DNA of 14,379 bases from Chloroflexota bacterium (GTDB lineage: Bacteria > Chloroflexota > Ktedonobacteria > Ktedonobacterales > JACDGC01), in assembly GCA_021812265.1 (NCBI GenBank), contig JAKAOI010000014.1:1-14379 (forward strand), written 5' to 3'. Position 1 is the first letter of the stretch. Each line of letters opens with the position of its first letter. The position numbers and the translations under genes are program-made. A model generated the notes under the pieces. The model saw nothing but the letters and a program-made list of their open reading frames with translations, was not told where the DNA came from and made no database searches. Shown in pieces: positions 13,059-14,379 of this stretch.

Positions 13059-14379
13059 CAGATTTTCCGTTTATCATGTTCCAAAGCTCCGTTCCGCCGA
13101 TATGAAAAATGGGAATAGAGCCAGTATATACTTGTATTTCCTCGTTTGGTTCGCCGGTTACCGCTAAAATTATTCCCATACCGGCGTGTTGCATGGCAAG
13201 AAGCTGCGCCATAATTTCGTCATTTAAAGCGCGAATTGCGCCAACATACAAAATAGTAGCGCCGATTGGCAGTTCACTTTGTATATTTTCCAATCGCTGC
13301 TGCATAGAAGATCCCCAAACAGTCAGCAGCCTAGCCAGCGCATTCAGCATGCGTTCACCTTGTACAGCATTTCTGCCAATTGGCACGTAGGTTAAGCGGG
13401 TATCAGCGTTTTTCGTGAGCGGTTCATCCGCCAGCGAATTCTCTGCCGTAATAACATGTTGTATAGATTGTAACAGGCAGTTGGCAAGCAACCCAACGGA
13501 ATGTTTTTGTTCCAATGCCCATTCAGATATAGATGCGGCAAATGTTATGGAAAGCTCTAATAAATTTTCGTCGTGTCCCATTGCAATTTGTGGATAGGTG
13601 TTTATATTTAAGGCAATCAGCAAATCTACTTTGTTGCTGGAATCGTATATTTTGCTGCGGAGCGCGCCGGCCTTCGCGGTATTTTTCCAATGAATGCGGC
13701 GCGGGTCATCGCCAATAATGTATTCCCGCACTCCCATTACTTTCAGCGGATCTTCAAGAAAATGTCGAAACGGTTTCATTTCGCCAAGCAGACTGTGAGC
13801 AGGCAGACCAAACCGCCCTATATCCATAACTTTAGGATAGATGATAATGCCTGCGTTGGCGCTTCGCAGCAGACGAATTTCACGGACTTTCCACCCGAAA
13901 GGGTCACTCATGCGAACTGTTACCGGGCCAAAGATAAAATATCCTCGTTTTGTTGCGTGAAACAAAAATTTACGGCGGATTCGATCCATAGACCAGAGGG
14001 AAAATGCGCTGATTAAATCCAGTTTTCCGGCTTTATAGGAAGATTGCGCAATATATTTTGATAATGGTATATCTGCGGATATTTCACAGGTAACTTCTAT
14101 CCATGGCATTGGCAGCCGTTTCCGATTTTCTACAGCAATTTCCAGCATAAAATCTTCCCCGATAGTAACGCGCGCAGGGATAGTCTGCTGCTTTACGCTA
14201 ACACCCCGAAAGCCAAGCCTATGCCATAATTCAAGCGCGCCGCCAATAAAGGCCGCAAATAGGGCAAGCAACAGGAATAGGCCATTTTTGCTGCTTGCCG
14301 CCAATAGAGTAAGTGTTCCTGCAAATATAAACCATCCGATAAAAGCGATCGCGTCTTTTTCGGTTCGGAATGATCGGAA
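13048..14379 (-). CDS. DUF58-domain membrane protein, partial (5' end beyond right edge)
   Basis: The frame stays open from the TAA at 13050-13048 to the right edge, giving 443 visible residues; no plausible start lies in the last 25 codons, so the gene begins outside. An apparent TTG at 14304 falls inside the first membrane region. Two hydrophobic helices (IAFIGWFIFAGTLTLLAA and GLFLLLALFAAFIGGALEL) precede a beta-rich part. The DUF58 core follows: VREYIIGDDPRRIHWKNTAK at about 217-236, then a VDLLIALNIN strand resembling the first part of a von Willebrand A-like fold. DUF58 proteins usually work with a MoxR-type ATPase, which would be expected just upstream, outside the window. The overlap with the DUF4129 gene shows co-translation. 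Confidence 0.92.
   Translation of the reverse strand, partial: FRSFRTEKDAIAFIGWFIFAGTLTLLAASSKNGLFLLLALFAAFIGGALELWHRLGFRGVSVKQQTIPARVTIGEDFMLEIAVENRKRLPMPWIEVTCEISADIPLSKYIAQSSYKAGKLDLISAFSLWSMDRIRRKFLFHATKRGYFIFGPVTVRMSDPFGWKVREIRLLRSANAGIIIYPKVMDIGRFGLPAHSLLGEMKPFRHFLEDPLKVMGVREYIIGDDPRRIHWKNTAKAGALRSKIYDSSNKVDLLIALNINTYPQIAMGHDENLLELSITFAASISEWALEQKHSVGLLANCLLQSIQHVITAENSLADEPLTKNADTRLTYVPIGRNAVQGERMLNALARLLTVWGSSMQQRLENIQSELPIGATILYVGAIRALNDEIMAQLLAMQHAGMGIILAVTGEPNEEIQVYTGSIPIFHIGGTELWNMINGKSDET

Noticed and set aside
1..14379. CRISPR arrays, tRNA or rRNA genes, toxin-antitoxin pairs, phage genes
   Set aside because: I scanned for regularly spaced repeats, tRNA-like cloverleaf sequences and typical gene pairs and saw none.

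Overview
The window is bacterial DNA of moderate G+C. It holds a broken-up Tad/Flp pilus fragment, several small housekeeping or unknown genes, a complete branched-chain amino acid type ABC transporter locus (livK, livH, livM, livG, livF) with an attached amidohydrolase gene, and the end of a DUF58/DUF4129 operon that runs off the right edge. The substrate-binding protein is a lipoprotein with a lipobox. The gene repertoire (Flp-type pilin, CpaB-like SAF protein, rplI standing alone, DUF58-DUF4129 pair) would fit a member of the Chloroflexota, possibly a Ktedonobacteria-like lineage, but this is a weak guess from gene content and protein style, not a phylogenetic result.

Layout. 1-990 (minus strand): a 47-residue Flp-pilin-like gene with a good promoter and Shine-Dalgarno, then, after about 490 bp filled with a 135-bp MITE-like element and a 152-bp long palindrome, the start of a CpaB-like gene cut by the left edge. 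1384-1779: an unrecognised protein, followed by a clear intrinsic terminator at 1979-2009. 2305-2988: an alpha/beta hydrolase whose nucleophile serine is alanine, convergent with rplI (3003-3461, minus). 3887-4279: a small membrane protein with its own promoter and terminator. 4741-6045: livK. 6046-6981: a 936-bp gap inside the transporter locus containing the 3' end of an IS605-type tnpB, two stem-loops, a second copy of the MITE-like element (opposite orientation to the first), and a new sigma70-like promoter with a palindromic operator candidate. 6982-10775: livH, livM, livG, livF tightly packed. 10782-11630: a GTG-started amidohydrolase. 11652-14379 (minus): DUF4129 membrane protein and upstream DUF58 protein, overlapping by 11 bp and convergent with the amidohydrolase.

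How it works together. LivK should capture a small polar ligand outside the cell and hand it to the LivH/LivM channel, powered by LivG/LivF. The amidohydrolase, translated directly behind livF, may act on the imported compound, so the substrate need not be leucine, isoleucine or valine. In the LivG/LivF pair the ATP site made of LivF Walker A plus LivG signature is altered on both sides, while the other site is canonical.

Most interesting points: (1) a two-copy MITE-like element with terminal inverted repeats and two internal hairpins, sitting in both apparent operons; (2) an unrelated nested palindrome of about 150 bp; (3) the paired degenerate ATP site in LivF/LivG; (4) the hydrolase without its serine; (5) a tnpB 3' remnant abutting the livK stop codon, possibly retaining an omega-RNA region.
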